45,574 nucleotides of DNA, taken from Nocardia vinacea NBRC 16497. GTDB taxonomy: Bacteria; Actinomycetota; Actinomycetes; Mycobacteriales; Mycobacteriaceae. The notes beneath the pieces were generated by a model, which worked only from the letters and a program-made list of their open reading frames with translations, was not told where the DNA came from and ran no database searches. The stretch's first letter is position 1; each line of letters begins with the position of its first letter. The stretch covers positions 1 through 45,574 of the forward strand of contig NZ_BAGN01000052.1 in assembly GCF_000308835.1 (NCBI RefSeq), read 5' to 3'. Both the position numbers and the translations under genes were made by a program. Shown here piece by piece: positions 16,653 to 25,139 of this stretch.

Positions 16653-16959
16653 GAGTGGCCGTCGCTGCCCAGTTCTCGCTCTGCGGTGTGTGAGTGGCCG
16701 ACGCCGCGCAGTTCTCGCTCTGCGGTATGCGAGTGGCCGACGCCGCGCTTACCGGAAAGGTGTCGGCGTGCGCGGGTTCGTCCGGCTTGCTCCGTAATCG
16801 GGGCCGCGTGGTGTCGCGGAGAATCCGGCCTCGCTTTGCGGTGTGTGAGTCGCTGTCGCCGTGCTTGCCGGAGTGGCGTCGTGATGCGCGGCTTCGTCGT
16901 CGGATCACGGCTTGCTCCGCAATCGCAGGCCGCGTGGGGTCGCCGAGAATCCGGCCTCG
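16653..16959. repeat. Nested repeat array partly copied from the lhr 3' end
   Basis: Two scales are visible. (1) A 39-bp unit: GAGTGGCCG recurs at 16653, 16692 and 16731 with CAGTTCTCGCTCTGCGG between the first copies; the third copy diverges. (2) A ~115-120 bp imperfect duplication: 16721-16833 resembles 16837-16959. Both copies end in GGCTTGCTCCG-AATCG-GGCCGCGTGG-GTCGC-GAGAATCCGGCCTCG with a few mismatches. The second copy contains the last ~50 bases of lhr (which stops at 16905) and the first is a frameshifted, non-coding relic of that tail. Confidence 0.75.
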
Positions 16960-19900
16960 GTGAGGAAACCGGCGAAGGTGTTGCCGTGCACGGTTTCTCC
17001 GTCGACCCGGTCGATCACCAGTGAGTCGACGCGGCGGTCGCGCACCAGATCGGCCAGGGCGGTGGCCGCGGCCTGGCGGACGTTCGGGTCCTCGGTGAAG
17101 GTGAGCAGCGTTTTGCCGCCGCGCTCCAGATACAGCGCCAGTTCGCCGTCGACGAGCACGACGATGGCGCCGGCCTTGCGTCCGGGGCGGTGGCCCGCGC
17201 CCTCGGACGGTCCCTTCGGCCAGGGCAGTGCCGCGCCGTAGGGGTTTGCGGGATCGCTTGCCGCCAAGGCGAATGCGGTGCTCCGGCGTTGTCCACCGGT
17301 GCCGGGGCGGGTGCGCTCGGTGTCGAAGGAGCGCAGTCGGTCCACCACATCGGTGGTGGAGAATTGTGCGCCGCCCAGCGAATCGATGAAATAGCCACGG
17401 CGGCAACGGCCGCGATCCTCGAATTCGGTGAGCACGCGATACATGAGCGCGAATCCGCCCGGCACGCCCTCGTTCTGCACCGAACCGCGGGTCAGCACGC
17501 CGTACCGCTCCAGCAGGGTGTCTGCCGTCGCGTGGGCGCGCAGGGTGTTGTCCGCTACTCGCTCCGGCAGCAACGACCAGCGGCCCGCGACGGCGGGCGG
17601 TCCGGATCTGGTGGGCATATTCGGTCGTGGGAGGTAGGCCCGTCCGCGCGGTGCGCGCCGTGGTGTGCGATGGGCGGTGGTGGTCCGTGCGCTACCCGAG
17701 AGCAGGGCGCGCACGGGGGCGAAGGTGTCACCGGAGACCACGCCTGCCCAGACGAGCTCCCACAATGCATTCGCGACTCGGGGATCGTCGAGGAGTCCGG
17801 TGGCGTCGGAGAGATGCCGGAAGAAGTACGCGCCGCCGCCGTGCAGGACCGGGGGGAGTCGCATCGGCGACCCGTCTCGGCCTGCCGAGCCGTTGGTGGT
17901 CACCGAGGTGCCTCGAGTCGCCGAATTGCCCGGCATCGCTGAAACATCCTGTGCTGCATCATCGTCCAGCGCGACGACCTGTCCTGATCCAGCACCGGGC
18001 TGCGCCTCCGGTTCGGCATCAATGGGCGTCCACGGGGCGATCGATGCACCCAACGCATCGAGCAGGCGCAGATGCACCTCGGACAGTTCGATCTCGTCGG
18101 CAGGTGTCAGCGTGAACGGCGCTTGATCGGCCAGGTGCAGCGCGATCCAGCCGTCCTTGGCGGTGATTGCGCCGTGCCCGGACCAGATGACCTCACCGGT
18201 GGCCATCAACTCGTCCAACATGGCGGGTGAGTAGTCGCGCACCCGCGCGGGCAAGATCAGCGATTCCCATGCGGACGCGGGAATCGGCACTCCCGCAAGC
18301 TGTTCCACCACCGTCGCCACCCCGTCGACGCCGCGCAATTCACCGGTGCCGATGTGCTGCCAGGACGGCAGGAACCGGCCGAAGGCAGTGGTCGCAACCG
18401 GCTCCACCTCATGCCGGGCGGCCGCGAGCGACCGGCGGCGCAATCGGCGCAGCACCTGGCTGTCGCACCACTCCGAGCCGCTGGCCGCAGGTGTGAATTC
18501 GCCCTCTACCACGCGCTTTTCCGCGACCAGCCGATGCAGTGCCGTCGCGGCGACCGCGGTGCCGAGTCCGAAACGAGCGGCCACGGCCTCGGTCGTGAAC
18601 GGTCCGTGCGTGCGGGCATAGCGCCCGACGAGGTCTCCGAGCGGATCGGCGACCGGTTCGATGAATGCGGCGGGGGTGCCGATCGGGAGCGGTACGCCGA
18701 GCGCGTCGCGCAGGCGCGCGGCATCCTCCACCGCGACCCACCAGGTCCGTCCAGCGAAGGTGACCTCGAGTGCGCGCTTGGATTTCACCAAGCCGGTGAA
18801 CCATTCCGCCGGATCACCGGTGGGCTCTGCATCGTCGAGTTGAACGCCGACGCACCGCTGCGCGGCTTCGTCAGCAGTAAGCGGTCCGAGCAACCGCAAC
18901 AGATCGGCCAGACCCTCCGCATCCCGTGCCAACCGTTCGGGTGTGAGCCGCTGCAATTCCCGCTCGGTCTGCTCGATAACGGTGGCGTCCAACAGCTCCC
19001 GCAGTTCCACCCGCCCCAGCAGTTCGGCGAGCAGACTCGAATCGAGCGATAGTGCGGCGGCCCGACGTTCGGCCAGCGGACTGTCCCCGTCGTACATGAA
19101 CTGTCCGATGTAATCGAACAGCAGGGAGTTGGCGAACGGTGACGGCGTCGCGGTCTCGACTTCGACCAGGCGCACCTGGCGGCGCGCCACCCGTCCGAGC
19201 AGATCCCGCAGCGACGGCAGATCGTAAACGTCACGCAGACATTCGCGCACCGTCTCCAACAGGATCGGAAAGTCCGGAAACTTCCGCGCCACATCGAGCA
19301 ATTGCGCCGACCGCTGCCGCTGCTGCCATAGCGGCGCACGCTTACCCGGATCGCGTCGGGGCAGCAGCAGTGCCCGCGCCGCGCACTCCCGGAATCGCGA
19401 TGCGAACAGCGCCGATCCGCCGACCTGCTCGGTGACGATGTCGTCGATCTCATCGGGCTCGAATACGAAAAGCTCAGCACCGGGCGGATCGTCGGTGGTA
19501 TCGGGTAGTCGCACGACGATGCCGTCATCGGAGGCATTCGGCGCGACGTCCACGCCGAACCGCTCCCGCAGCCGCGCACCGATCGCCAATGCCCACGGCG
19601 CATGCACCGGCAGGCCGTACGGCGAATGCAGCACCAGTCGCCAATCGCCGAGCTCGTCGCGGAAGCGCTCGACGATCAGGGTCTTGTCGGTGGGCAATTG
19701 TCCGGTGGCAGTATGTTGTTCATCGAGCAGCGTCACCAGATTCGTGGTGGCATTGTCGTCGAGGCCGGCGCCACGTAGGAGTGCGTCGACCGCCGGATCC
19801 GTTGGGGAGCGCTTCTTTCCATCGGTGTTGGAGTCCGCACCCTTCGATGAGTGCACACCGGCCTTGCGAATGAATTCTCCGAGCGCCGCGCCGAGTTCGG

Positions 19901-21686
19901 CGGGGCGACCGAGTCCGTCACCATGCCAGAACGGCAATCGCCCCGGCTGCCCGAATGCGGGCGTGACCAGCACCCGGTCGAAGGTGATCTCCTCGATGCG
20001 CCAGCTGGTCGCACCGAGCGCGAAAACATCGCCGACCCGCGACTCGTACACCATCTCCTCATCGAGTTCGCCCACCCGCGAGGCCTTTTCACCGACCATG
20101 TAGACCGCGAAAAGGCCACGATCCGGGATCGCGCCACCCGAGGTCACGGCCAGTCGCTGCGCACCTGGTCGACCGGTGAGCGTGCCCGCGTCGCGGTCCC
20201 AGACCAGCCGGGGCCGCAATTCGGCGAACTCGTCCGACGGATAGCGACCGGCGAGCAGATCGAGCACAGATTCATACGCCGACCTGGGCAGCGAGGCGTA
20301 ATTGCCGGTGCCGCGCACGGTTTCGAACCAGGCGTCGACGTCGATGGGTTCGAGCGCGCAGGCCGCGACGGTCTGCTGGGCCAGGATGTCCAAGGGGTGC
20401 GCGGGAACTTGCAACGCTTCGATCTGCCCCGCCGTCATCCGCTGCGAGGCGACCGCGCAGTGGATGACATCGGTGCGGTGCTTCGGGAACAGCACCCCGC
20501 GCGAGATCTCACCGACCTGGTGCCCGGCCCGCCCGACCCGCTGCAACCCACTCGCCACCGACGGCGGCGCCTCCACCTGTACCACCAAATCGACCGCGCC
20601 CATATCGATTCCGAGTTCGAGACTGCTGGTGGCGACAACGCAGCGCAGCCGTCCGCTCTTGAGATCGTCCTCGATCAGCGCCCGCTGCTCCTTGCTCACC
20701 GAACCGTGGTGCGCTCGGGCCAGCAGTGGATCGGCGCCGTGGATCACTTCGGTGGAGGCACCGAGTTGGGCGGGCGGCTTGTGGTCGGTATCGACGGCCT
20801 CGCCCAGCCGCGCGGCATAGGCCTCATTGAGCCGCGCGGTCAGTCGCTCGGCCAACCTGCGCGAATTCGCGAAGACGATCGAAGACCGGTGGCCCAGCAC
20901 CAGATCCACGATCGCCTCGTCCACATGCGGCCAGATCGACCCGGGCTGATCGGAATCGCCCGGTTCGGTCATATCCGCGATCGGCACCCGCACGGACAGA
21001 TCGAAGGTCTTGGGAGCGGGCGGCGAAACGATCGTGATCGGCGCGCTTCCGACAAGGAACCGTCCGACCTCCTCGGGCGGTCGCACCGTCGCCGATAGCC
21101 CGATCCGCTGCGCGGGCCGCTCGGTCAGCAGATCCAAACGGGCCAGCGACAGTGCCAGATGTGCGCCGCGCTTACCGCCCGCGATGGCGTGTACCTCGTC
21201 CACGATCACCGTGCCGACATCGCTCAGCGTCTCCCTGGCCGCGGAGGTGAGCATCAGGAACAGCGATTCGGGCGTGGTGATCAGAATGTCGGGCGGTGTC
21301 CGCTGCATCGATCGCCGGTCCGCCGGACTGGTATCGCCGGACCGAACGCCGACGGTGATCGTCGGCGGGTCCAGGCCGAGGCGCTTCGCGGTCTGGGTGA
21401 CCCCCACCAGCGGCGCACGCAGATTCCGCTCGACGTCCACCGCCAATGCCTTGAGCGGTGACACATAGAGCACCGAGGTGCCGACCTTGCCCTCGGGCTT
21501 CGGCCGGGTCGCGAGTTGATCGATGGCCCACAGAAAGGCCGACAGTGTCTTACCCGAACCGGTCGGCGCGACGACCAAGGTGTGCTCACCTGCGGCAATG
21601 GCCTGCCAAGCGCCCAGCTGAGCGGCCGTGGGCGCGGGAAACGCGCCGTCGAACCACTCTTGGGTCGCGGTGGAGAACTGGGCCAT
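16905..21686 (-). CDS. lhr: Lhr-family ATP-dependent DNA/RNA helicase
   Basis: 1593 residues, in the range of long Lhr proteins. The ATPase core includes Walker A APTGSGKT (40-47), Walker B/motif II VDEVHAIAGGKRG (DEVH at 163-166) and motif VI VQVEAPPSVASGLQRVGRAGHQVG. Lhr adds a winged helix, a beta-barrel and a large C-terminal module; the protein continues collinearly to the end. Lhr is a 3'-5' superfamily-2 translocase linked to DNA repair, consistent with adjacent nei. A Ser/Gly/Asp-rich low-complexity insertion near residues 1200-1270 is probably a linker. The ATG at 21686 is chosen because family similarity starts with MAQFSTATQEWF; 45 upstream in-frame codons look unrelated. The C-terminal SATPRGLRLRSKP is the segment duplicated downstream. 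Confidence 0.93.
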   Translation of the reverse strand: MAQFSTATQEWFDGAFPAPTAAQLGAWQAIAAGEHTLVVAPTGSGKTLSAFLWAIDQLATRPKPEGKVGTSVLYVSPLKALAVDVERNLRAPLVGVTQTAKRLGLDPPTITVGVRSGDTSPADRRSMQRTPPDILITTPESLFLMLTSAARETLSDVGTVIVDEVHAIAGGKRGAHLALSLARLDLLTERPAQRIGLSATVRPPEEVGRFLVGSAPITIVSPPAPKTFDLSVRVPIADMTEPGDSDQPGSIWPHVDEAIVDLVLGHRSSIVFANSRRLAERLTARLNEAYAARLGEAVDTDHKPPAQLGASTEVIHGADPLLARAHHGSVSKEQRALIEDDLKSGRLRCVVATSSLELGIDMGAVDLVVQVEAPPSVASGLQRVGRAGHQVGEISRGVLFPKHRTDVIHCAVASQRMTAGQIEALQVPAHPLDILAQQTVAACALEPIDVDAWFETVRGTGNYASLPRSAYESVLDLLAGRYPSDEFAELRPRLVWDRDAGTLTGRPGAQRLAVTSGGAIPDRGLFAVYMVGEKASRVGELDEEMVYESRVGDVFALGATSWRIEEITFDRVLVTPAFGQPGRLPFWHGDGLGRPAELGAALGEFIRKAGVHSSKGADSNTDGKKRSPTDPAVDALLRGAGLDDNATTNLVTLLDEQHTATGQLPTDKTLIVERFRDELGDWRLVLHSPYGLPVHAPWALAIGARLRERFGVDVAPNASDDGIVVRLPDTTDDPPGAELFVFEPDEIDDIVTEQVGGSALFASRFRECAARALLLPRRDPGKRAPLWQQRQRSAQLLDVARKFPDFPILLETVRECLRDVYDLPSLRDLLGRVARRQVRLVEVETATPSPFANSLLFDYIGQFMYDGDSPLAERRAAALSLDSSLLAELLGRVELRELLDATVIEQTERELQRLTPERLARDAEGLADLLRLLGPLTADEAAQRCVGVQLDDAEPTGDPAEWFTGLVKSKRALEVTFAGRTWWVAVEDAARLRDALGVPLPIGTPAAFIEPVADPLGDLVGRYARTHGPFTTEAVAARFGLGTAVAATALHRLVAEKRVVEGEFTPAASGSEWCDSQVLRRLRRRSLAAARHEVEPVATTAFGRFLPSWQHIGTGELRGVDGVATVVEQLAGVPIPASAWESLILPARVRDYSPAMLDELMATGEVIWSGHGAITAKDGWIALHLADQAPFTLTPADEIELSEVHLRLLDALGASIAPWTPIDAEPEAQPGAGSGQVVALDDDAAQDVSAMPGNSATRGTSVTTNGSAGRDGSPMRLPPVLHGGGAYFFRHLSDATGLLDDPRVANALWELVWAGVVSGDTFAPVRALLSGSARTTTAHRTPRRAPRGRAYLPRPNMPTRSGPPAVAGRWSLLPERVADNTLRAHATADTLLERYGVLTRGSVQNEGVPGGFALMYRVLTEFEDRGRCRRGYFIDSLGGAQFSTTDVVDRLRSFDTERTRPGTGGQRRSTAFALAASDPANPYGAALPWPKGPSEGAGHRPGRKAGAIVVLVDGELALYLERGGKTLLTFTEDPNVRQAAATALADLVRDRRVDSLVIDRVDGETVHGNTFAGFLTEAGFSATPRGLRLRSKP

Positions 21687-21810
21687 GGCATCAGTGTGCA
21701 CCCGGGTACCGACAACCAGCAGCGGCGGCCGGAATACCTCGAGTCCGGCAAATGGCTCGCGGCCCGAGCGAAGGGGTGGCAATCGAAGTACGGCCGCCAG
21801 CGTCGCGCCG

Positions 21811-21816
21811 TACGCT
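21811..21816 (+). promoter_or_regulatory. Candidate -10 element (TACGCT) for the phosphatase-fold gene
   Basis: TACGCT ends 7 nt before the GTG at 21824; no ribosome binding site is present, so a leaderless start is likely. Confidence 0.45.
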
Positions 21817-21823
21817 TCCAACC

Positions 21824-22369
21824 GTGCAAAAGGTGCTCAGACTCGACCTGGTCAGCCATGGCATGACCGAGGCGATGCGAAAGGCACGTTTTCCAGTAGA
21901 CGAATCGCTGACCGAGGCCGGTCGCCGAGCAATCGCGGCGTGTGGCCGCCTGACCGCGGCGCGCGTGCTCACCGGACCCGAACGCCGGACCGTGGAAACG
22001 GCTGCGCTGATGGGACTTCCGGGCGAGGAGGACGCCCGGCTGCGTGATCTGGATGCCGGCGCGTGGCGCGGCGGCGAACTGATGTCGGTGCCGCAGGATG
22101 AGCTGTATGCCTGGCTGACCGACCCGCAGTTCCGTGGTCACGGTGGCGAATCCGTGACCGATGTGGTCGAGCGGACCAGGTACTGGATGGCCGAAATCGC
22201 CTCCGAAGGCATGTCCACCATCGCGGTCACCCATCCGGCGGTGATCCGTGCGGCGCTGCTGGTGACCTTGGACGCGCCGCCGAAATCGTTCTGGCGGATC
22301 GACATTCCGCCGGGTAGCGTCACCCGGTTGCACTACCGCGGCGAATGGACATTGCACTTCACGGCGTGA
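21824..22369 (+). CDS. Histidine-phosphatase-superfamily protein with altered RHG motif
   Basis: 181 residues. The N-terminal LRLDLVSHGMTEAMRKARFP aligns with the LVRHGxTE start of the phosphoglycerate-mutase/histidine phosphatase fold, but the motif arginine is Ser11 (SHG). The catalytic-type His12 is present, a second conserved arginine region is TGPERRTVETA, and the late catalytic histidine is in IAVTHPAVIRAALL. Family members remove phosphate from small molecules through a phosphohistidine. With Ser in place of Arg, activity or substrate range may differ. It is divergent from lhr and its 3' end overlaps the convergent TetR gene by 11 bases. An alternative GTG at 21833 exists. Confidence 0.8.
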   Translation: MQKVLRLDLVSHGMTEAMRKARFPVDESLTEAGRRAIAACGRLTAARVLTGPERRTVETAALMGLPGEEDARLRDLDAGAWRGGELMSVPQDELYAWLTDPQFRGHGGESVTDVVERTRYWMAEIASEGMSTIAVTHPAVIRAALLVTLDAPPKSFWRIDIPPGSVTRLHYRGEWTLHFTA

Positions 22370-22988
22370 GATCCGGGCTCATCGCCCGCAGCGGTCCATC
22401 GCCCATCGTCACGAGCAGTCGTACCGCATCGGTGATCAGCCGCACCGGAATCGACGGATCGACGGCCCGCTGCATGCCGAGCCCGATGCCCATGCTCAGG
22501 ATCGCGGTCGCGGCATCCGCTGCGGACATCGGCAGCGGGATTCCGATCGTGTCCGAAAGCGTCTGCACCTGCGCCGCGACGGCGCCGCGCATCATGGCGA
22601 GGCTGGAGACCAGCGCGGCCTGCAGTTCCGGATCGTCGCGGGCGACGGTGGCGAATTCGAATTCGAGCATGGTCCAGCCGACATCGCCGATGGTGTGCTC
22701 GGCCCATTCGTGGAATCGCGCCAGCTGATCGTCGAGTGTCTCGCCGGCCGCGATCAGATCGGCCACCTCGCCGAATTTCGTCGCGTGGATCAGCCCGAGC
22801 ACCTCCAGGCACAGCTCCTTTTTGGTGCGGAAGTTCGAGTAGACCGCGCCCTTCGAGTAGCCCGCCTCCTCGGCGACTCGCTCCAGGCTGGTTTTCGCAT
22901 AGCCCTCGGTCAGGAAGAGATCGCGTGCGGTCGCGATCAGATCGGCCCTGGTACGGGCCTGACTTTCGGACCGGGTCAGACGTGCCAT
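22359..22988 (-). CDS. TetR-family transcriptional regulator
   Basis: 209 residues. The HTH is RADLIATARDLFLTEGYAKTSLERVAEEAGYSKGAVYSNFRTKKELCLEVL in pattern (residues ~15-65), a canonical TetR domain. It is adjacent to lhr/nei-side genes as in mycobacteria (Rv3295 position). The divergent partner is a patatin-like hydrolase and SDR operon, and an imperfect palindrome lies between the two starts, so the most likely targets are itself and that operon. TAGAAT seven bases before the ATG predicts a leaderless mRNA. The 3' end overlaps the phosphatase gene by 11 bases on the opposite strand. Confidence 0.92.
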   Translation of the reverse strand: MARLTRSESQARTRADLIATARDLFLTEGYAKTSLERVAEEAGYSKGAVYSNFRTKKELCLEVLGLIHATKFGEVADLIAAGETLDDQLARFHEWAEHTIGDVGWTMLEFEFATVARDDPELQAALVSSLAMMRGAVAAQVQTLSDTIGIPLPMSAADAATAILSMGIGLGMQRAVDPSIPVRLITDAVRLLVTMGDGPLRAMSPDLTP

Positions 22989-22995
22989 ACCGCAG

Positions 22996-23001
22996 ATTCT
23001 A
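22996..23001 (-). promoter_or_regulatory. Candidate -10 element (TAGAAT) of the TetR gene
   Basis: TAGAAT on the minus strand, 7 nt before the ATG at 22988, in the short divergent gap. Confidence 0.5.
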
Positions 23002-23014
23002 CGTACCGTTGGAT

Positions 23015-23037
23015 TTCGGATACCGAAGGTATTTGAA
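23015..23037. promoter_or_regulatory. Imperfect palindromic operator between TetR and patatin genes
   Basis: TTC-N2-ATACC-GAA-GGTAT-N2-GAA, symmetric around 23026, with 16 of 20 arm bases paired (the two N2 steps mismatch). It covers the -35 positions of both divergent promoters, the usual place for a TetR repressor site. Confidence 0.6.
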
Positions 23038-23043
23038 TTCTGC

Positions 23044-23049
23044 TAGTGT
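23044..23049 (+). promoter_or_regulatory. Candidate -10 element (TAGTGT) of the patatin-SDR operon
   Basis: TAGTGT ends 8 nt before the ATG at 23058. It contains the in-frame GTG at 23046, so that GTG is unlikely to be the start. Confidence 0.45.
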
Positions 23050-23057
23050 TTGAAACC

Positions 23058-24005
23058 ATGGGTAACAAAAACCGGTCGCAACGGCGCGGCCTGGCCATCG
23101 GCTGCGGCGGCACGCTCGGGTTCGCCTGGATCGTCGCCGCGCTGGCCGCCACCCGCGAGGTGCTCGACTGGGATCCGCGGGAGGCGGATGTGCTGCTCGG
23201 CACGTCGGCGGGTGCCGAGACGGTCACCCTGCTCGGCAGCGGTATCGGTGTGGATGAACTCGTCGCCATGCAGCGCGGCACCTCGACGAATCCGATTCTG
23301 TCGGCGCATATGCGTTCCGAACCCGGACGGTTTCCCCCGCTGCCCCGGCCCCGGCTGGGTGAGTTGGCTTTGAGTCTGCGTGCGCCCGCGACCGGACAGC
23401 GGTTGCTCACCGCGGGCAGCGGCCTACTGCCGATCGGCGGTGGTGATGCGAGCTGGCTGCAACACCTGGCCGATCGCCTGAATCCCGGCCGCTCCTGGGT
23501 ATCTCATCCCGCGACCTGGCTGGTCGGCATGGATTATGCGACGGGAGAACGGGTTCCGTTCGGTTCGCCCGATGCACCGTCGGCAGCCTTGGGCGAGGCG
23601 CTGCGCGCGTCGTGGGCAGTACCCGGTTGGTTCCCGCCCGTATCGATCGCCGGACGCCGCTTCATCGATGGTGGCGCCGGATCGACTGCATCGGTTGATC
23701 TGCTTGCCGCGCAACAACTCGACGAGGTACTGGTGCTCGCGCCGATGGCCTCCGTCGAAAAAGTCCCCGCGACCGGTCCCGGTCATTTCCTGGAGCGGCA
23801 GCTGCGCAGCCGCATGAGCGCCCAGCTCGCCGCCGAGGTCGGGGTGTTGCGCGCGGCAGGTACGCGCGTCCTCGTGATCGGTGCCACCGCAGACGATCTC
23901 GAGGTAATGGGCCCGAATTTCATGGACGGACGCCGCCGTCTCGAAACCTTCGAACACAGTCTGCACAGCACTCGCCGAGCGCTGGAACAAGGAGCCTTCG
24001 CATGA
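23058..24005 (+). CDS. Patatin-like phospholipase/acyl hydrolase
   Basis: 315 residues. The glycine-rich oxyanion stretch is LAIGCGGTLGFAW. The nucleophile elbow is LLGTSAG with Ser50, and the second catalytic residue is Asp in RRFIDGGAG, giving the Ser-Asp dyad of patatins, which hydrolyse acyl esters of lipids. There is no signal peptide or TM helix, so it is cytoplasmic or peripheral. The stop overlaps the next ATG as ATGA, so patatin and SDR are coupled. The start at ATG 23058 is preferred over GTG 23046 because the latter lies within a -10-like hexamer. The divergent TetR protein probably regulates it. Confidence 0.85.
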   Translation: MGNKNRSQRRGLAIGCGGTLGFAWIVAALAATREVLDWDPREADVLLGTSAGAETVTLLGSGIGVDELVAMQRGTSTNPILSAHMRSEPGRFPPLPRPRLGELALSLRAPATGQRLLTAGSGLLPIGGGDASWLQHLADRLNPGRSWVSHPATWLVGMDYATGERVPFGSPDAPSAALGEALRASWAVPGWFPPVSIAGRRFIDGGAGSTASVDLLAAQQLDEVLVLAPMASVEKVPATGPGHFLERQLRSRMSAQLAAEVGVLRAAGTRVLVIGATADDLEVMGPNFMDGRRRLETFEHSLHSTRRALEQGAFA

Positions 24006-24841
24006 ATATTCTCGGTCACGGTTATCCGGATATCGACCTGAAGGGCGCGCGGGTGCTGATCACCGGCGCGGGCCGCGGCATCGGACAGTCGACCGCGGAA
24101 CTGTTCGCGGCCAAGGGCGCTGAAATCGCCATTGCCGATGTCGATACTGTCGCAGCCGAATCCGCCGCTGCGGCTATCGGTGCGCGCGCCTATGAGCTCG
24201 ACGTCCGTGCCCGCGACCAGTGGGACAAGGTCGTCGCCGACTTCGGTGCGGTGGATGTTCTCGTCAACAACGCGGGTGTCATGCCCGCGGGCGCGTTCCT
24301 CGACGAGTCCGACGCGGTCGGCCGCGCGACCATCGATATCAACGTCTGGGGTCTCATCCATGGCATGCGCGCAGTGGTGCCCGGCATGATCGAGCGCCGC
24401 CGCGGCCACGTCGTCAATGTCGCCTCGCTCGCGGGCAAGATCCCGGTCGCGGGCCTCGCCGTCTACAACGCGAGCAAATTCGCCGCAGTAGGCCTGTCCG
24501 CCGCGACACGTTTGGAGTTCGCGCCGCAGGGGGTCAGCGTCAGCTGCGTCATGCCGTCGGCCGTCCGCACCCGCCTCTCCTCCGGCCTGGCGCTCGGCAA
24601 GGGCATGCCCACCGTCGAACCCGAAGACGTCGCCGCCGCCATCCTGCAAACCTGCGAAACCCGCAAGGCCGAGGTAGCCGTCCCGAACTACCTGGGTCCC
24701 ATCGACATAGCCCTGGCCGCCGCCCCCGAACGCGCGGTCCGCCTCGTTCGCAGACTCCTCGACGGCAACCGCGCCCTGCACCCCGCCGACTCCGAAACCC
24801 GCGCGCAATACGAACAGCAGGTCCGTTCGATCACCGAATAG
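24002..24841 (+). CDS. Short-chain dehydrogenase/reductase
   Basis: 279 residues, classical SDR. The coenzyme motif is TGAGRGIG (21-28), NNAG is at 89-92, the catalytic Ser142 is in VASLAGK, and Tyr155 and Lys159 are in VYNASKF. The acidic residue after beta-2 (IADVD) favours NAD(H). The C-terminal extension of ~40 residues (RAVRLVRRLLDGNRAL) is like SDRs acting on lipid-type or steroid-type substrates, but the substrate is unknown. It is coupled to the patatin gene by a 4-nt overlap, which suggests a lipid-processing pair where an acyl hydrolase releases a product the SDR oxidises or reduces; that pairing is inference. Confidence 0.9.
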   Translation: MNILGHGYPDIDLKGARVLITGAGRGIGQSTAELFAAKGAEIAIADVDTVAAESAAAAIGARAYELDVRARDQWDKVVADFGAVDVLVNNAGVMPAGAFLDESDAVGRATIDINVWGLIHGMRAVVPGMIERRRGHVVNVASLAGKIPVAGLAVYNASKFAAVGLSAATRLEFAPQGVSVSCVMPSAVRTRLSSGLALGKGMPTVEPEDVAAAILQTCETRKAEVAVPNYLGPIDIALAAAPERAVRLVRRLLDGNRALHPADSETRAQYEQQVRSITE

Positions 24842-24877
24842 CCGAAACTTATCCACAGCCTCGTCGCTATCCCCAAT

Positions 24878-24988
24878 TCGGTGCAGAAGGGTCGCGAAGA
24901 CGCCTTGCGCGCGCTCGGCTGGATCGTCATCCGCTGGGTCCGGCAAGATCTGGACCACCCCGCCCGATGGCTGCGTCGACGCGCTCCG
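24878..24988 (+). pseudogene. Fossil of a DUF559/AbiEi-type C-terminal domain
   Basis: The translated stretch GREDALRALGWIVIRWVRQDL, followed by DHPARWLRRR, matches the end of DUF559-type nuclease domains often found in AbiEi-like proteins ('R-x-D-x-L-x-x-L-G-W-x-V-x-R-x-x-x-x-D-L'). No upstream domain remains: the SDR gene ends 37 bases earlier. The remaining bases to 25055 show no gene. It is best read as a decayed 3' end left by a rearrangement. Confidence 0.5.
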
Positions 24989-25055
24989 CAGCCGAAATCG
25001 GCCCGTCCCACACCACGCCTCGGCAAACTGGTTCCGGACTTTCCGTATCTGAACC

Positions 25056-25129
25056 GACCGGGCAACCCGCTCGCATCCGGGCACCCCGCGTATGTGGGGT
25101 GCCCGGATGCGGAGACGGGGTGTCCGGTC
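25056..25129. terminator. Long composite hairpin between convergent transcripts
   Basis: The inner perfect 16-bp stem is 25072-25087 with 25096-25111 (8-nt loop). An outer 14-bp stem, 25056-25069 with 25116-25129, pairs at 12 of 14 positions. The whole ~74-base palindrome sits 11 bases before the end of the minus-strand oxidoreductase gene and downstream of the SDR operon. It can terminate both; there is no U-tract. Confidence 0.78.
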
Positions 25130-25139
25130 GGTGCGGCTG

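Noticed and set aside
16653..16959. CRISPR array
   Set aside because: Repeats are direct but without unique spacers of uniform length, and the unit derives from the lhr tail; no cas genes.
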